Shown here piece after piece: positions 47,836 to 57,750 of a DNA stretch of 64,000 bases. Numbering within the stretch: position 1 is the first letter of the stretch; each line of letters opens with the position of its first letter. The notes under the pieces are model-generated. The model was not told the DNA's origin, searched no databases, and saw only the letters and a list, made by a program, of their open reading frames with translations. The DNA is taken from positions 62,001 through 126,000 of the forward strand of contig JAFDWN010000005.1 of NCBI GenBank assembly GCA_018268465.1, in the 5' to 3' direction. The DNA is from Actinomycetota bacterium. GTDB lineage: Bacteria > Actinomycetota > Actinomycetes > Mycobacteriales > Mycobacteriaceae. A program made the position numbers and the translations under genes.

Positions 47836-48593
47836 TGGCGAGCACAGGGACGTACGACGCGCGGATGCGGGTCTGGCGCGGTGACGAGACCGGTGGTGAC
47901 CTGCGGGACTACACCGTCGAGGTCAGCGAGGGCGAGGTGGTCCTCGACATCATCCACCGCATCCAGGCCACCCAGGCCCCCGATCTGGCGGTGCGGTGGA
48001 ACTGCAAGGCGGGAAAGTGCGGATCCTGTTCGGCCGAGATCAACGGCAGGCCACGGTTGATGTGCATGACCCGGATGTCGACGTTCGATCCCGCCGAGAC
48101 CGTGACCGTCACGCCGCTGCGGGCGTTCCCGGTCATGCGTGACCTCGTCACCGACGTGTCCTTCAACTACGAGAAGGCGCGGGAGATCCCGTCGTTCACG
48201 CCACCCAAGGACCTGCAGCCCGGCGAATACCGCATGCAGCAGGTCGACGTGGAGCGCAGCCAGGAGTTCCGCAAGTGCATCGAGTGCTTCCTATGCCAGA
48301 ACACCTGTCACGTCGTGCGCGACCACGAGGAGAACAAGAAGTCGTTCGCCGGACCGCGGTATCTGATGCGCATCGCCGAACTCGACATGCATCCGCTGGA
48401 CACCGTCGACCGCAGGGATATGGCGCAGGAGGAGTTCGGCCTGGGCTATTGCAACATCACGAAGTGCTGCACCGAGGTGTGCCCCGAACACATCAAGATC
48501 ACCGACAACGCGCTGATTCCGATGAAGGAACGGGTCGTCGACCGTAAGTACGATCCGCTGGTCTGGCTCGGCAACAAACTGTTCCGCCGTTGA
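47835..48593 (+). CDS. sdhB: Succinate dehydrogenase iron-sulfur subunit
   Basis: SdhB of Sdh1 (Rv0247c counterpart), 252 aa. N-terminal [2Fe-2S] ferredoxin domain with CKAGKCGSCSAEINGRPRLM, then a C-terminal helical domain with two cluster motifs, CIECFLCQNTC and CCTEVCPEH. It carries electrons from SdhA to the membrane anchor. The start overlaps the sdhA stop by one base. Nothing unusual is seen. Confidence 0.95.
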   Translation: MASTGTYDARMRVWRGDETGGDLRDYTVEVSEGEVVLDIIHRIQATQAPDLAVRWNCKAGKCGSCSAEINGRPRLMCMTRMSTFDPAETVTVTPLRAFPVMRDLVTDVSFNYEKAREIPSFTPPKDLQPGEYRMQQVDVERSQEFRKCIECFLCQNTCHVVRDHEENKKSFAGPRYLMRIAELDMHPLDTVDRRDMAQEEFGLGYCNITKCCTEVCPEHIKITDNALIPMKERVVDRKYDPLVWLGNKLFRR

Positions 48594-48722
48594 ACCGTCC
48601 GCGCCTGGGGTGAGCGCGGCCCGCGACGAATCGCGCGGGCGGATTCACCGGCGTGCGTCGCGAAGACGCCGAAGGCGCGTACCCTCGGGGCAAGCGGCCA
48701 ATCAACGACGAAAGGCAGCACC

Positions 48723-48884
48723 GTGAGCATGGGACAAACCCAGAGCGTCAACGACATTCGCACCGCGATACGTGAGCTGTCCGCGCGCGCCGACCTGGCC
48801 CGCAAGGAGGGCCGGTCCGACGATGCCACAGAACTCGAACAGCGCATCAAGGGCTACCGAGAGGTGCTTGCCGAGCGCCCCTGA
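48723..48884 (+). CDS. 53-aa helical small protein after Sdh1
   Basis: Short reading frame from GTG 48723 (or ATG 48729) to TGA 48884. The product (VSMGQTQSVNDIRTAIRELS ... LEQRIKGYREVLAERP) is charged and would form one or two helices. GAAAGG lies 8 bp before the GTG, and the codon pattern keeps G/C in third positions, which supports coding. I do not know its function; similar lone helical proteins are common in mycobacteria. It may be a later gene of the sdh unit, 129 bp downstream. Confidence 0.6.
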   Translation: MSMGQTQSVNDIRTAIRELSARADLARKEGRSDDATELEQRIKGYREVLAERP

Positions 48885-48907
48885 TCCGGCGACTCCGCCG
48901 GCTGCGC

Positions 48908-49489
<582 letters not shown>

Positions 49490-49583
49490 TCACTGGGCCC
49501 ATGATCGCCGGGCCCGCGGCCGCCGGCCACCGTCGCGATCGTCGTGAGCAGAAATCCGCGGCCGCCGTCGTCGGATATCCGCG

Positions 49584-50678
49584 TCAGATATCCGACCAGC
49601 GGTGCGCCTCCACCTCCGGCGGCAGCGGTGGATGGATCGGAACGTCGAGGCCGTCGTAGATACCCGGCTTCTGGGTGGCCAGCCACTCGACGGCGCCGAG
49701 AAGCCGATTGACGGCCGTGGTGTTGCCGCCGTCGGCGCGCGTGCCGCCGGGCACATCCGCGCGGGTGACGATCGTCAACTGGGGATCGCCGTCGACGATC
49801 ACGCGGTGATCGCCCACCCCTTCGTCGGGTTGCGGCCAGTCCGGCGCACACGACGGATCGACGCGCGTGATGTGGTCGATGACGATGCGCTGCCGCCCGT
49901 CTGCCCAGCCGATGATCTTCAGCCAGAACGCGCCCTGGGTGCCCCGCTCGAAACGGCCCATCGCGGTGTCCACCGATTCGGCGAGCGGCCGCCGTTCCAC
50001 GCTTTCGGTGATGTCGTCGATCGCCAGGCCGAGGCCGCGACCGATGAGGCGGATATTGCCGCCCCACACCATGGTCGGCACCGTCGGCAGCAGCATCATC
50101 GGGACGGGATCCTCCGGCCCCATCGGCGCTCCGAATCCGCACAGCACCCGCACCGCGTGCGGCTGGTCGTATGTCGAGTAGTCGAAGATCTCCTGGCAGC
50201 GGATGGTGCGGATGCGGGTGCACAACCCCGCCGCGAGGACGGCCAGCGCGTCGTTGGCCCATCCGGGATCGACACCGCTGACGAGCAGCGACGCGCCGCC
50301 CGCCTCGGCGGCTCCTGCGAGACGCTCCACCCATTCCGCCGGCGCCGACGCCGGGTCGTACAGCGAGTACAGCGAGGGCGTCACCACGTGCGCACCGGCG
50401 GTGAGACAGCGTTCGATGTCGCCGAGTGCTTCCTGCGCACGGATGTCTCCGGAGGCCATGTAGGCGACCGCGTCGCAGTCTGCCAGTGCCGCGTCGGCAT
50501 CGGCGGTCGCGGTGACCCCCGTGGGGGTGTCGAGGCCGGCGAATGTCGCGGCGTCGCGGCCCACCTTGTCCGGCGACGAGGTGATGACGGCGGTCAGCGT
50601 CAGGCCCGGGAACGCGACCGCGGACCGGATCGCCGTCGACCCCATATTTCCCGTTCCCCACACCGCGAGTCGCCGCAT
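49584..50678 (-). CDS. Dihydrodipicolinate-reductase-like NAD(P)-binding oxidoreductase
   Basis: Rossmann protein of the DapB-like (2,4-diaminopentanoate dehydrogenase-like) group, 364 aa, often seen in mycobacteria. N-terminal VWGTGNMGSTAIRSAVAFPG, then ADADAALADCDAVAYMASGD, and a C-terminal substrate domain. In such proteins a small ligand or hydroxy/keto acid binds between the domains. True DapB is much shorter, so a role in lysine synthesis is unlikely. It diverges from fadE5; its promoter includes a 14-bp palindrome. Confidence 0.8.
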   Translation of the reverse strand: MRRLAVWGTGNMGSTAIRSAVAFPGLTLTAVITSSPDKVGRDAATFAGLDTPTGVTATADADAALADCDAVAYMASGDIRAQEALGDIERCLTAGAHVVTPSLYSLYDPASAPAEWVERLAGAAEAGGASLLVSGVDPGWANDALAVLAAGLCTRIRTIRCQEIFDYSTYDQPHAVRVLCGFGAPMGPEDPVPMMLLPTVPTMVWGGNIRLIGRGLGLAIDDITESVERRPLAESVDTAMGRFERGTQGAFWLKIIGWADGRQRIVIDHITRVDPSCAPDWPQPDEGVGDHRVIVDGDPQLTIVTRADVPGGTRADGGNTTAVNRLLGAVEWLATQKPGIYDGLDVPIHPPLPPEVEAHRWSDI

Positions 50679-50699
50679 CCGCCCACCCTAGGGCCATCT

Positions 50700-50713
50700 A
50701 TGGTGATCACCAT
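50700..50713. promoter_or_regulatory. 14-bp perfect palindrome ATGGTGATCACCAT
   Basis: Perfect symmetry without a spacer, 22 bp before the DapB-like start and about 200 bp before fadE5. A dimeric repressor (TetR, GntR or MarR class) could bind it. Its closeness to the DapB-like start suggests control of that gene. Confidence 0.5.
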
Positions 50714-50851
50714 CACACTAGGCCAAAAGGGCAGGTCAGACGGGTGTCAACGGGTTTGATCAGCCTCCGATCAACCGCTGGGTTGGTTAGCGTGTGGAAA
50801 TTGCTCGGAGAGGGTTGGCGTTGAAGTTACTGAACGGTATAGTCGGACGCA

Positions 50852-50867
50852 GTTACTGGTGGGTAAC
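50852..50867. promoter_or_regulatory. Operator-like GTTACTGGTGGGTAAC before fadE5
   Basis: Inverted repeat GTTAC-N6-GTAAC, 48 bp before the fadE5 start. It contains TTACT-N4-GGTAA, almost the same as the site between fadA2 and fabG4 (55495-55510, TTACT-N4-AGTAA). A single TetR-type fatty-acid regulator could bind both. A further GTTACT lies at 50826-50831. Confidence 0.6.
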
Positions 50868-50915
50868 TTAGCGACGGTACCCAACCTGATGTGGCGATCT
50901 CATCGAGGAGGAACA

Positions 50916-52748
50916 GTGAGCCACTACAAGAGCAACGTACGTGACCAGGTCTTTAACCTCTTCGAGGTGCTCGGTGTGGACAAGGCCCTCGGCGAGGGTG
51001 ACTACACCGACCTCGACGCCGATATCGCCCGCGAGATGCTCGTCGAGATGAGCAGGCTGGCCGAGGGGCCGGTCGCCGAAACGTTCGCCGAGGCCGATCG
51101 CAACCCCCCGACGTTCGATCCCAAGACGTTCACCGTGACGCTGCCGGAGTCGTTCAAGAAGTCCGTCCGCGCCGTACTCGACGCCGGCTGGGACAAGATC
51201 GGGCTGGACGAGGAACTCGGCGGCACCCCGATGCCCAAGGCCCTCATGTGGGCGATCCACGAACACATCCTCGGCGCCAACCCAGCCGTGTGGATGTACG
51301 CCGGCGGCGCCGGCTTCGCCAACATCTTCTACGACCTCGGCACCGAGGAGCAGAAGAAGTGGGCCATGCTCGCCGCCGAACGCGGCTGGGGCTCCACGAT
51401 GGTGTTGACCGAACCCGACGCCGGCTCCGACGTGGGTGCGGGCCGCACCAAGGCCGTCAAGCAGGACGACGGCTCCTGGCACATCGACGGCGTCAAACGC
51501 TTCATCACCTCGGGTGACTCCGGGGACCTGTTCGAAAACATCTTCCACCTGGTGCTGGCACGCCCCGAGGGCGCAGGACCGGGCACCAAGGGTCTGTCCC
51601 TGTTCTTCGTGCCGAAGTTCCTGTTCGACCCCGAGACCGGTGAGCCCGGCGAGCGCAACGGCGTCTACGTGACCAACGTCGAACACAAGATGGGCCTCAA
51701 GGTGTCGGCCACCTGTGAGCTGTCCCTGGGTCAGCACGGCGTACCAGCCAAAGGCTGGCTCGTCGGCGAGGTCCACGACGGCATCGCGCAGATGTTCGAC
51801 GTGATCGAGCAGGCCCGCATGATGGTGGGCACGAAGGCCATCGCAACACTGTCGACCGGCTACCTCAACGCGCTCGAATACGCCAAGAGCCGCGTCCAGG
51901 GCGCCGACATGACCCAGATGACCGACAAGACCGCGCCACGGGTCACCATCACCCACCACCCCGACGTCCGCCGCAGCCTGATGACGCAGAAGGCCTACGC
52001 CGAGGGGCTGCGCGCACTGTATCTGTTCACCGCCACCTACCAGGACGCCGCAGTGGCCAGGGCGCTGCACGACGTCGACCCCGCCCTGGCGGCCCGGGTC
52101 AACGATCTGCTGCTGCCGGTGGTCAAGGGAGTCGGCTCGGAGCAGGCGTACGCCAAGCTCACGGAGAGTCTGCAGACCTTCGGCGGCTCCGGCTTCCTGC
52201 AGGACTACCCGGTCGAGCAGTACATCCGCGACGCCAAGATCGACTCCCTCTACGAGGGCACGACGGCCATCCAGGCGCAGGACTTCTTCTTCCGCAAGAT
52301 CGTCCGCGACAAGGGTGCCGCGCTGGCCCACCTCGCCGGGCAGATCGAGGAGTTCGTCCGCAACGAGGCCGGCAACGGCCGGCTCAAGGCGGAGCGTGAA
52401 CTGCTGGCCACCGCGCTGGCCGACGTGCAGGGTATGGCGGCCACACTGACCGGCTACCTGATGGAAGCGCAGAACGACCCCGCCAGCATCTACAAGGTGG
52501 GCCTGGGTTCGGTGCGCTTCTTGATGAGCGTCGGCGACCTCATCATCGGCTGGCTGCTGGCGCAGCAGGCGGCCGTCGCCCTCGCCGCACTCGACGCGGG
52601 TGCCGGTGCGGACACCTCCTTCTACGAGGGCAAGATCGCCGTGGCGTCGTTCTTCGCCAAGAACTTCCTGCCGCTGCTGACCAGCACCCGCCAGGTCGTG
52701 GAGAACCTCGACAACGACGTGATGGAGCTGGACGAAGCGGCCTTCTGA
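50916..52748 (+). CDS. fadE5: Acyl-CoA dehydrogenase FadE5
   Basis: FAD-dependent acyl-CoA dehydrogenase, 610 aa, the Rv0244c counterpart (611 aa). The GTG at 50916 with AGGAGG just upstream gives the known N-terminus [17 protein letters not shown]; the frame from 50859 is rejected. Key parts: [51 protein letters not shown], and the catalytic Glu region [16 protein letters not shown]. It oxidises fatty acyl-CoAs in the first step of beta-oxidation; fadA2 and fabG4 nearby supply later steps. Confidence 0.95.
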   Translation: MSHYKSNVRDQVFNLFEVLGVDKALGEGDYTDLDADIAREMLVEMSRLAEGPVAETFAEADRNPPTFDPKTFTVTLPESFKKSVRAVLDAGWDKIGLDEELGGTPMPKALMWAIHEHILGANPAVWMYAGGAGFANIFYDLGTEEQKKWAMLAAERGWGSTMVLTEPDAGSDVGAGRTKAVKQDDGSWHIDGVKRFITSGDSGDLFENIFHLVLARPEGAGPGTKGLSLFFVPKFLFDPETGEPGERNGVYVTNVEHKMGLKVSATCELSLGQHGVPAKGWLVGEVHDGIAQMFDVIEQARMMVGTKAIATLSTGYLNALEYAKSRVQGADMTQMTDKTAPRVTITHHPDVRRSLMTQKAYAEGLRALYLFTATYQDAAVARALHDVDPALAARVNDLLLPVVKGVGSEQAYAKLTESLQTFGGSGFLQDYPVEQYIRDAKIDSLYEGTTAIQAQDFFFRKIVRDKGAALAHLAGQIEEFVRNEAGNGRLKAERELLATALADVQGMAATLTGYLMEAQNDPASIYKVGLGSVRFLMSVGDLIIGWLLAQQAAVALAALDAGAGADTSFYEGKIAVASFFAKNFLPLLTSTRQVVENLDNDVMELDEAAF

Positions 52749-52808
52749 GGTCGTCCGCGCAACTCCGACCCGCGCCGAAATCAGGTTCAGGGACGGTTCG
52801 CGGCACGG

Positions 52809-52852
52809 CCGCGCGCACCACGTCGGATATCGGCGGGCAGTGGTGCGCGCGG
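52809..52852. terminator. 13-bp hairpin between fadE5 and the LLM gene
   Basis: Perfect arms CCGCGCGCACCAC (52809-52821) and GTGGTGCGCGCGG (52840-52852) around 18 nt, between the ends of two converging genes (52748 and 52858). It has no T-run. It is a probable bidirectional terminator. Confidence 0.75.
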
Positions 52853-52857
52853 GGGTG

Positions 52858-53784
52858 TCAGGAGTCGAGTCGGCGCAGGAGCGCCCGGGTCCTTGCGCGC
52901 CCTTCCGGCGACGGATCGAACACAGCGCCGACGAACTCGTCGACGCCGATATCGCGTAACTCCCCCAGGCGCCCGGCCACCGTGTCCTCGTCGCCGATGA
53001 CGGCCGCGTCCTCGGGCCCCGGATAACCTTCGCGGTCCAGCACGGCCCGGTATGACGGCAGTCGGCCGTACACCGCGAATTGTTCGGCCGCCCGCGCGCG
53101 CAGCCCGGCAGTGTCGTCGGTGACGGCAACCGGCAGCGCGGCAACCACCTGGACTGCCGTCGGCGCCCGGCCGGCGTCCTGCGCCGCACCTCGCAGGACG
53201 GGGATGGCATGCTCGGCGAGGGTTGTGGGGCCGGTCATCCACGTCACGGTGCCGTCGGTGCGACGGCCGGCCAGGCGTAGCATCTGCGGCCCCAGTGCGG
53301 CCAGGAACACCGGCGGTGCCGGTGCGCCCGGGATCTGGAGGGCACCCCGGGTCGAGACGGTCTCACCGGTGGCGTCGGCACTCTGACCGCCCAGCAGCGG
53401 CTGCAGACCGTCGAGATACTCCCGCATGCGGCGCAACGGCTTGTCCCAGGGAACACCCCACATCGACTCGGTGACCAGCCGGTGTGACAGACCCAGTCCG
53501 AGGGCCAACCGGCCCGGCCCGATCAGGCTCAGGGTGAGTGCCCGCTGCGCCAGCAACATCGGATGCTGATTCTGGATCGGCAGCACACCAGTACCGACTG
53601 CGATGCCGTCCACCTCGCGCAGCCCGACGGCCAGGATCGTCAGCAGGTCGGGCTCGTGGGGCAGCTGCGACGCCCACACCCGGCCGAATCCCTCGCTGTG
53701 CACCTCGGCGAGGTCGCCGACGAACACATCGATCGGCGACCGTCCGGCCGGAGCACCCAGGGACATCATCAGGCTGGTGCGCAT
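52858..53784 (-). CDS. LLM-class flavin/F420-dependent oxidoreductase
   Basis: Luciferase-like monooxygenase fold protein, 308 aa. Seen: FGRVWASQLPHEPDLLTILA, TGVLPIQNQHPMLLAQRALT, RLALGLGLSHRLVTESMWG and PVFLAALGPQMLRLAGRRTD. In mycobacteria this group often uses F420 in place of FMN. ATG 53784 gives MRTSLMMSLG; a GTG three codons earlier is possible. It lies between fadA2 and fadE5, where M. tuberculosis has no such gene, so it is an insertion beside the RNA element. The substrate is unknown. Confidence 0.85.
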   Translation of the reverse strand: MRTSLMMSLGAPAGRSPIDVFVGDLAEVHSEGFGRVWASQLPHEPDLLTILAVGLREVDGIAVGTGVLPIQNQHPMLLAQRALTLSLIGPGRLALGLGLSHRLVTESMWGVPWDKPLRRMREYLDGLQPLLGGQSADATGETVSTRGALQIPGAPAPPVFLAALGPQMLRLAGRRTDGTVTWMTGPTTLAEHAIPVLRGAAQDAGRAPTAVQVVAALPVAVTDDTAGLRARAAEQFAVYGRLPSYRAVLDREGYPGPEDAAVIGDEDTVAGRLGELRDIGVDEFVGAVFDPSPEGRARTRALLRRLDS

Positions 53785-53907
53785 GGTGCTCACGGTAGCG
53801 GCGGAACGGCTGCGTTCACGGCGAATTGCGCAGCACCACGCTGGGCTCCGGCGACGGGGATTTCACGTGGCTCGGGGGTGAATCACAGACCCCTGAACGC
53901 ATAAAGG

Positions 53908-54003
53908 CGGGTTCGGGAGGACATGTGGGTGCGTCTCAGTATTGTCTCACGCGTCCGGCTTTCATCCCTTGCCGGCACTTCGGATAAGTCACTCCCGAAC
54001 CCG
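53908..54003 (-). ncRNA. Candidate structured small RNA (F6/sfdS-like position)
   Basis: A perfect 12-bp closing stem (CGGGTTCGGGAG at 53908-53919 with CTCCCGAACCCG at 53992-54003) encloses about 72 nt with three smaller hairpins: GCGT/ACGC, CCGGC-N11-GCCGG and ACTT-CGGAT-AAGT. The whole is close to 96 nt. It lies about 170 nt downstream of the fadA2 stop; in M. tuberculosis the 102-nt, SigF-dependent F6 RNA starts about 110 nt after fadA2 on the same strand. On the minus strand TGGTAT and TAACAT hexamers precede it. I chose the minus strand by this analogy; primary sequence identity to F6 is not checked. Confidence 0.6.
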
Positions 54004-54071
54004 TCGTGCGCTCGATGTTACGCCTCGAACTGCGTTGATACCAGAGGTTTTTTGCGCCGAATGAAGATGCC

Positions 54072-54111
54072 CCGTGTTGCCGTCGGGTCGGGGGGTCAGA
54101 CGGCAACACGG
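54072..54111 (-). terminator. 13-bp hairpin downstream of fadA2
   Basis: Perfect arms CCGTGTTGCCGTC (54072-54084) and GACGGCAACACGG (54099-54111) with a 14-nt loop, starting 60 nt after the fadA2 stop on the minus strand. It probably ends fadA2 transcription and separates it from the small-RNA element. There is no T-run. Confidence 0.7.
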
Positions 54112-54171
54112 AGCTATCCGATGTATCGACGGCCCTCCCGCGGGCGTTACAGCACCCACGAGAATTTTTCG

Positions 54172-55473
54172 TCACGCCTCCAGAATCGCGGTGACGCCCT
54201 GGCCACCGGCGGCACAGATGGAGATCAGTCCGCGCACCGGCGCGCCCGTCGCATCTTTCTTCTCGTGGAGTTGTTTGGCCAACTGCGCGACGATCCGGCC
54301 GCCGGTCGCCGCGAACGGATGCCCGGCCGCCAGCGACGACCCGTTGACGTTCAGTTTCGCCCTGTCGATACTTCCCAGCGCCCGGTCCAGGCCGAGGCGC
54401 TCCTTGCAGTACTCCTCGGACTCCCAAGCCTGCAGATGCGCCAGCACCACCGACGCGAACGCCTCGTGGATCTCGTAGAAGTCGAAGTCCTGCAGGGTCA
54501 GCCCGTTGCGCGCCAGCAACCGCGGCACCGCATACGTCGGCGCCATCAGCAGACCGTCGTCACCGTTGACGTAGTCCACCGCCGCGGTCTCCGCGTCCAC
54601 GAAGTAGGCCAGCGGCTCGAGCGAGCGCTGCGCCGCCCATTCCTCGCTGGCCAGCAGGGACACCGACGCGCCGTCGGTCAGCGGGGTGGAGTTGCCGGCC
54701 GTCATGGTCGCGTCGCCGCCCTTCACCCCGAACACGGGCCGCAGGGTGGCCAGTTTCTCCGCCGACGAATCCGGCCGCACGTTGTTGTCCCGGTACAGGC
54801 CCAGATACGGGCTGATCAGGTCGTCGAAGAAGCCGCGATCGTAGGCGGCGGCCATGTTGCGATGGCTCGCCGCGGCGAGTTCGTCCTGGTCGACGCGTTT
54901 GATGCCCATCTTCTTGGCCGTGATCGCCGCATGTTCGCCCATCGACATGCCCGTGCGCGGTTCGCTGTTGACCGGGATCTCGACTCCCAGCGCCGCGGGC
55001 AGTTTGCCGACCAGTTTGAGCCGCTGCACGGCGGACTTCGAACGGCGCAGGCCCAGCAGCACCCGCCGCAGGTCGTCGCCGAAGGCGATCGGCGCGTCCG
55101 AAGTGGTGTCGACCCCGCCGGCAGCGGCCACCTCGAAACGGCCCGCGGCGATGCCGTCCGCCGCGGCGATGGTGGCCTGCAGGCCCGTTCCGCACGCCTG
55201 CTGCACGTCGAACGCCGGTGTGTACGACGACAGGGCACTACCGAGTACGCATTCACGCATCAGGTTGAAATCGCGGCTGTGTTTGAGCACCGCACCGCCG
55301 ATCACCGCCCCGAGACGTTCGCCGCCAAGGCCGAACCGCTCGATCAGGCCGGCCAGTGCGGCGGTGAACATGTCCTGGTTGGAGGCGCCGGCGTAGGCGC
55401 CGTCCGAGCGGGCGAACGGGATCCTGTTGCCGCCCAGAACCGCGACGCGCCGCGAGGTGCTGCTGTTAGCCAT
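54172..55473 (-). CDS. fadA2: Acetyl-CoA acetyltransferase FadA2
   Basis: Thiolase, 433 aa, the Rv0243 counterpart. Catalytic Cys in [38 protein letters not shown]; the His region [40 protein letters not shown]; and the final Cys in [15 protein letters not shown]. It cleaves beta-ketoacyl-CoA in beta-oxidation or condenses acyl-CoAs. It diverges from fabG4 with a 46-bp gap that holds a TTACT-type operator. Confidence 0.94.
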   Translation of the reverse strand: MANSSTSRRVAVLGGNRIPFARSDGAYAGASNQDMFTAALAGLIERFGLGGERLGAVIGGAVLKHSRDFNLMRECVLGSALSSYTPAFDVQQACGTGLQATIAAADGIAAGRFEVAAAGGVDTTSDAPIAFGDDLRRVLLGLRRSKSAVQRLKLVGKLPAALGVEIPVNSEPRTGMSMGEHAAITAKKMGIKRVDQDELAAASHRNMAAAYDRGFFDDLISPYLGLYRDNNVRPDSSAEKLATLRPVFGVKGGDATMTAGNSTPLTDGASVSLLASEEWAAQRSLEPLAYFVDAETAAVDYVNGDDGLLMAPTYAVPRLLARNGLTLQDFDFYEIHEAFASVVLAHLQAWESEEYCKERLGLDRALGSIDRAKLNVNGSSLAAGHPFAATGGRIVAQLAKQLHEKKDATGAPVRGLISICAAGGQGVTAILEA

Positions 55474-55494
55474 GGGCCCATACTACTCACCGTT

Positions 55495-55510
55495 CTTACT
55501 CTGGAGTAAG
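55495..55510. promoter_or_regulatory. Operator-like CTTACTCTGGAGTAAG between fadA2 and fabG4
   Basis: Perfect 6-bp inverted repeat with a 4-nt centre in the middle of the 46-bp divergent gap, so one bound protein would cover both promoters. It shares the pattern TTACT-N4-(A/G)GTAA with the fadE5 site at 50852-50867. Confidence 0.65.
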
Positions 55511-55519
55511 TTCGGTCGT

Positions 55520-56872
55520 ATGGCTACCGACCTGTACTCGCAACTCGTCCATTCGGCGCCGGGTGCGTTCATCGCCAAACAATTCGGCATCCCCCAGCCC
55601 GAGACACTGCGCCGCTACCGCCCCGGCGACCCCCCGCTGGCCGGATCGCTGCTGATCGGCGGGTCAGGTCGCGTCGTCGAACCTCTGCGCACCGCGCTGG
55701 CCGAGGACTACGACCTCGTCTCCAACAACCTCGGCGGACGCTGGGCGGACACCTTCGGCGGGCTGGTATTCGACGCCACCGCCATCACCGACGCCGCCGG
55801 CCTCAAGGGCCTCTACGAGTTCTTCACCCCGCTGCTGCGCAACCTCGGCCCGTCCGGGCGCATCGTCGTCATCGGCACCACCCCGGAAGAAACGGCCGAC
55901 GTGTCCGAACGTATCGCGCAGCGCGCACTCGAGGGATTCACCCGGTCCCTGGGCAAGGAGATGCGTCGCGGCGCCACGGTGTCGCTGGTGTATCTGTCCG
56001 CGGCGGCCAAACCCGCCGCCACCGGCCTGGAATCGACCATGCGGTTCCTGCTGTCGGCCAAGTCGGCCTACGTCGACGGGCAGGTGTTCCACGTGGGCGC
56101 GGCCGATTCGGCGCCTCCCGCCGACTGGGATGCCCCGCTGACAGGAAAGGTCGCCGTCGTGACGGGCGCCGCCCGCGGAATCGGCGCCACCATCGCCGAG
56201 GTGTTCGCCCGTGACGGGGCCACCGTGGTCGCGGTCGACGTGCCCGGCGCCGCCGAGGCGCTCGACGAAACCGCGGCGCGCGTCGGCGGCACCGCGCTGG
56301 CCCTGGACGTCACCGCGGACGACGCGGTCGATCGCATCACCGCCCACCTGCGCGAGCAGCACGGCGGGCGCGCCGACATCCTGGTCAACAATGCCGGCAT
56401 TACCCGCGACAAACTGCTGGCCAATATGGACGAAGCCCGCTGGGACGCCGTGCTCGCAGTGAATCTCCTTGCACCGCAACGGCTTGCCGAGGGCCTGGTA
56501 GACAACGGCACCCTCGGCGACGGCGGCCGGATCATCGGGCTGTCCTCGATGGCGGGAATCGCGGGCAACCGCGGGCAGACCAACTACGCCACCACCAAGG
56601 CCGGCATGATCGGACTGACCGACGCGTTGGCACCGGTATTCGCCGGGAAGGGCATCACCATCAACGCCGTGGCTCCCGGGTTCATCGAGACGAAAATGAC
56701 CGAGGCGATCCCGCTGGCCACCCGCGAGGTGGGCCGGCGACTGAACTCGCTCTACCAGGGCGGCCTGCCGGTCGACGTCGCCGAGACCATCGCCTACTTT
56801 GCCAGCCCGGCCTCCAACGCCGTCACCGGCAATACGATCCGGGTCTGCGGCCAGGCCATGCTCGGTGCGTAG
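55520..56872 (+). CDS. fabG4: 3-oxoacyl-ACP/CoA reductase FabG4
   Basis: High-molecular-weight FabG, 450 aa (Rv0242c has 454). The N-terminal half is a degenerate Rossmann (flavodoxin-like) domain; the C-terminal half (about 205-450) is a full SDR with [31 protein letters not shown] and the catalytic NYATTKAG (YxxxK). It reduces 3-oxoacyl thioesters, with NADH preferred in the M. tuberculosis enzyme. ATG 55520 fits that length; the frame beginning at 55427 would cross fadA2. htdX follows after 10 bp. Confidence 0.94.
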   Translation: MATDLYSQLVHSAPGAFIAKQFGIPQPETLRRYRPGDPPLAGSLLIGGSGRVVEPLRTALAEDYDLVSNNLGGRWADTFGGLVFDATAITDAAGLKGLYEFFTPLLRNLGPSGRIVVIGTTPEETADVSERIAQRALEGFTRSLGKEMRRGATVSLVYLSAAAKPAATGLESTMRFLLSAKSAYVDGQVFHVGAADSAPPADWDAPLTGKVAVVTGAARGIGATIAEVFARDGATVVAVDVPGAAEALDETAARVGGTALALDVTADDAVDRITAHLREQHGGRADILVNNAGITRDKLLANMDEARWDAVLAVNLLAPQRLAEGLVDNGTLGDGGRIIGLSSMAGIAGNRGQTNYATTKAGMIGLTDALAPVFAGKGITINAVAPGFIETKMTEAIPLATREVGRRLNSLYQGGLPVDVAETIAYFASPASNAVTGNTIRVCGQAMLGA

Positions 56873-56882
56873 GGTGGGCGCC

Positions 56883-57725
56883 GTGGGGCAACCGTCCGGA
56901 CTGACGAACATGCTGCGTGCGGCGGCAGGCGCACTGCCGCTGGTACCGCGTGGCGACCACCTGCCGGAGCGCACGCTCACCGTCGAGGATGTCGGGATCG
57001 ACCCGGCCAACGTCTCCGAGTACGCGGCCGTGACGGGCCTGCGATTCGGCGACGCGGTGCCGCTCACGTATCCGTTCGCGCTCACCTTCCCGTCGGTGAT
57101 GTCGCTGGTGACAGGATTCGACTTCCCCTTCGCCGCAATGGGTTCGGTACACGTGGAGAACCACATCACGCAGTACCGGCCGATCCTGGTCACCGACACC
57201 GTCGGGGTGCGGGTGCATGCCGAGAACCTACGTGAGCACCGGCGCGGACTGCTGGTGGATCTGGTCACCGACGTCAACGTCGGCAACGACCTCGCGTGGC
57301 ACCAGGTGACGACGTTCCTGCACCAGCAGCGCACCAGCCTGTCCGACGAACCCAAACCGCCCCCGCAGAAACAGCCCAAGCCGGGACCGCCCAACGCGGT
57401 GCTGCGGATCACCGCGGGCCGGATCCGGCGCTACGCCGCCGTCGGCGGCGACCACAACCCGATCCACGTCAACGGCATCGCCGCCAAATTGTTCGGGTTC
57501 CCGGCGCCGATTGCACACGGAATGTTCAGTGCGGCAGCAATTCTGGCCAACATCGAAGGACAGCTTCCCGCGGCGGTGCGGTACTCGGTGAAGTTCGGCA
57601 AACCGGTGGTGCTGCCCGCGACGGCGGGTCTCTACCTCGACCGGACGGCGGACGGCTGGGGTCTGACGCTTCGGCACCTGACCAAGGGCTTTCCGCACCT
57701 GTCCGGGACGATCAGCGCGCTCTGA
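56883..57725 (+). CDS. htdX: 3-hydroxyacyl-thioester dehydratase HtdX
   Basis: Double hot-dog (R)-specific hydratase, 280 aa, equal in length to Rv0241c. The hydratase-2 motif is GGDHNPIHVNGIAAKLFGFP followed by IAHGMF; the N-terminal hot-dog lacks it. It interconverts (R)-3-hydroxyacyl and enoyl thioesters, and works beside FabG4 (reductase) and FadA2/FadE5 (oxidation). The GTG at 56883 gives MGQPSGLTNMLRAAAG, the family N-terminus. Confidence 0.92.
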   Translation: MGQPSGLTNMLRAAAGALPLVPRGDHLPERTLTVEDVGIDPANVSEYAAVTGLRFGDAVPLTYPFALTFPSVMSLVTGFDFPFAAMGSVHVENHITQYRPILVTDTVGVRVHAENLREHRRGLLVDLVTDVNVGNDLAWHQVTTFLHQQRTSLSDEPKPPPQKQPKPGPPNAVLRITAGRIRRYAAVGGDHNPIHVNGIAAKLFGFPAPIAHGMFSAAAILANIEGQLPAAVRYSVKFGKPVVLPATAGLYLDRTADGWGLTLRHLTKGFPHLSGTISAL

Positions 57726-57750
57726 CGCCGCACGCAGCGAGGCTCGCGCC

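Noticed and set aside
50868-53210. 780-codon minus-strand frame across fadE5 and the LLM gene
   Set aside because: It runs through two recognisable genes in another frame and has a low-complexity Val/Gly/His/Asp-rich product typical of shadows.
53908-54003. Structured 96-nt element as a tRNA or tmRNA
   Set aside because: The closing stem is 12 bp, there is no T-loop GTTCGA consensus near the 3' side and no CCA end, so it is not a tRNA.
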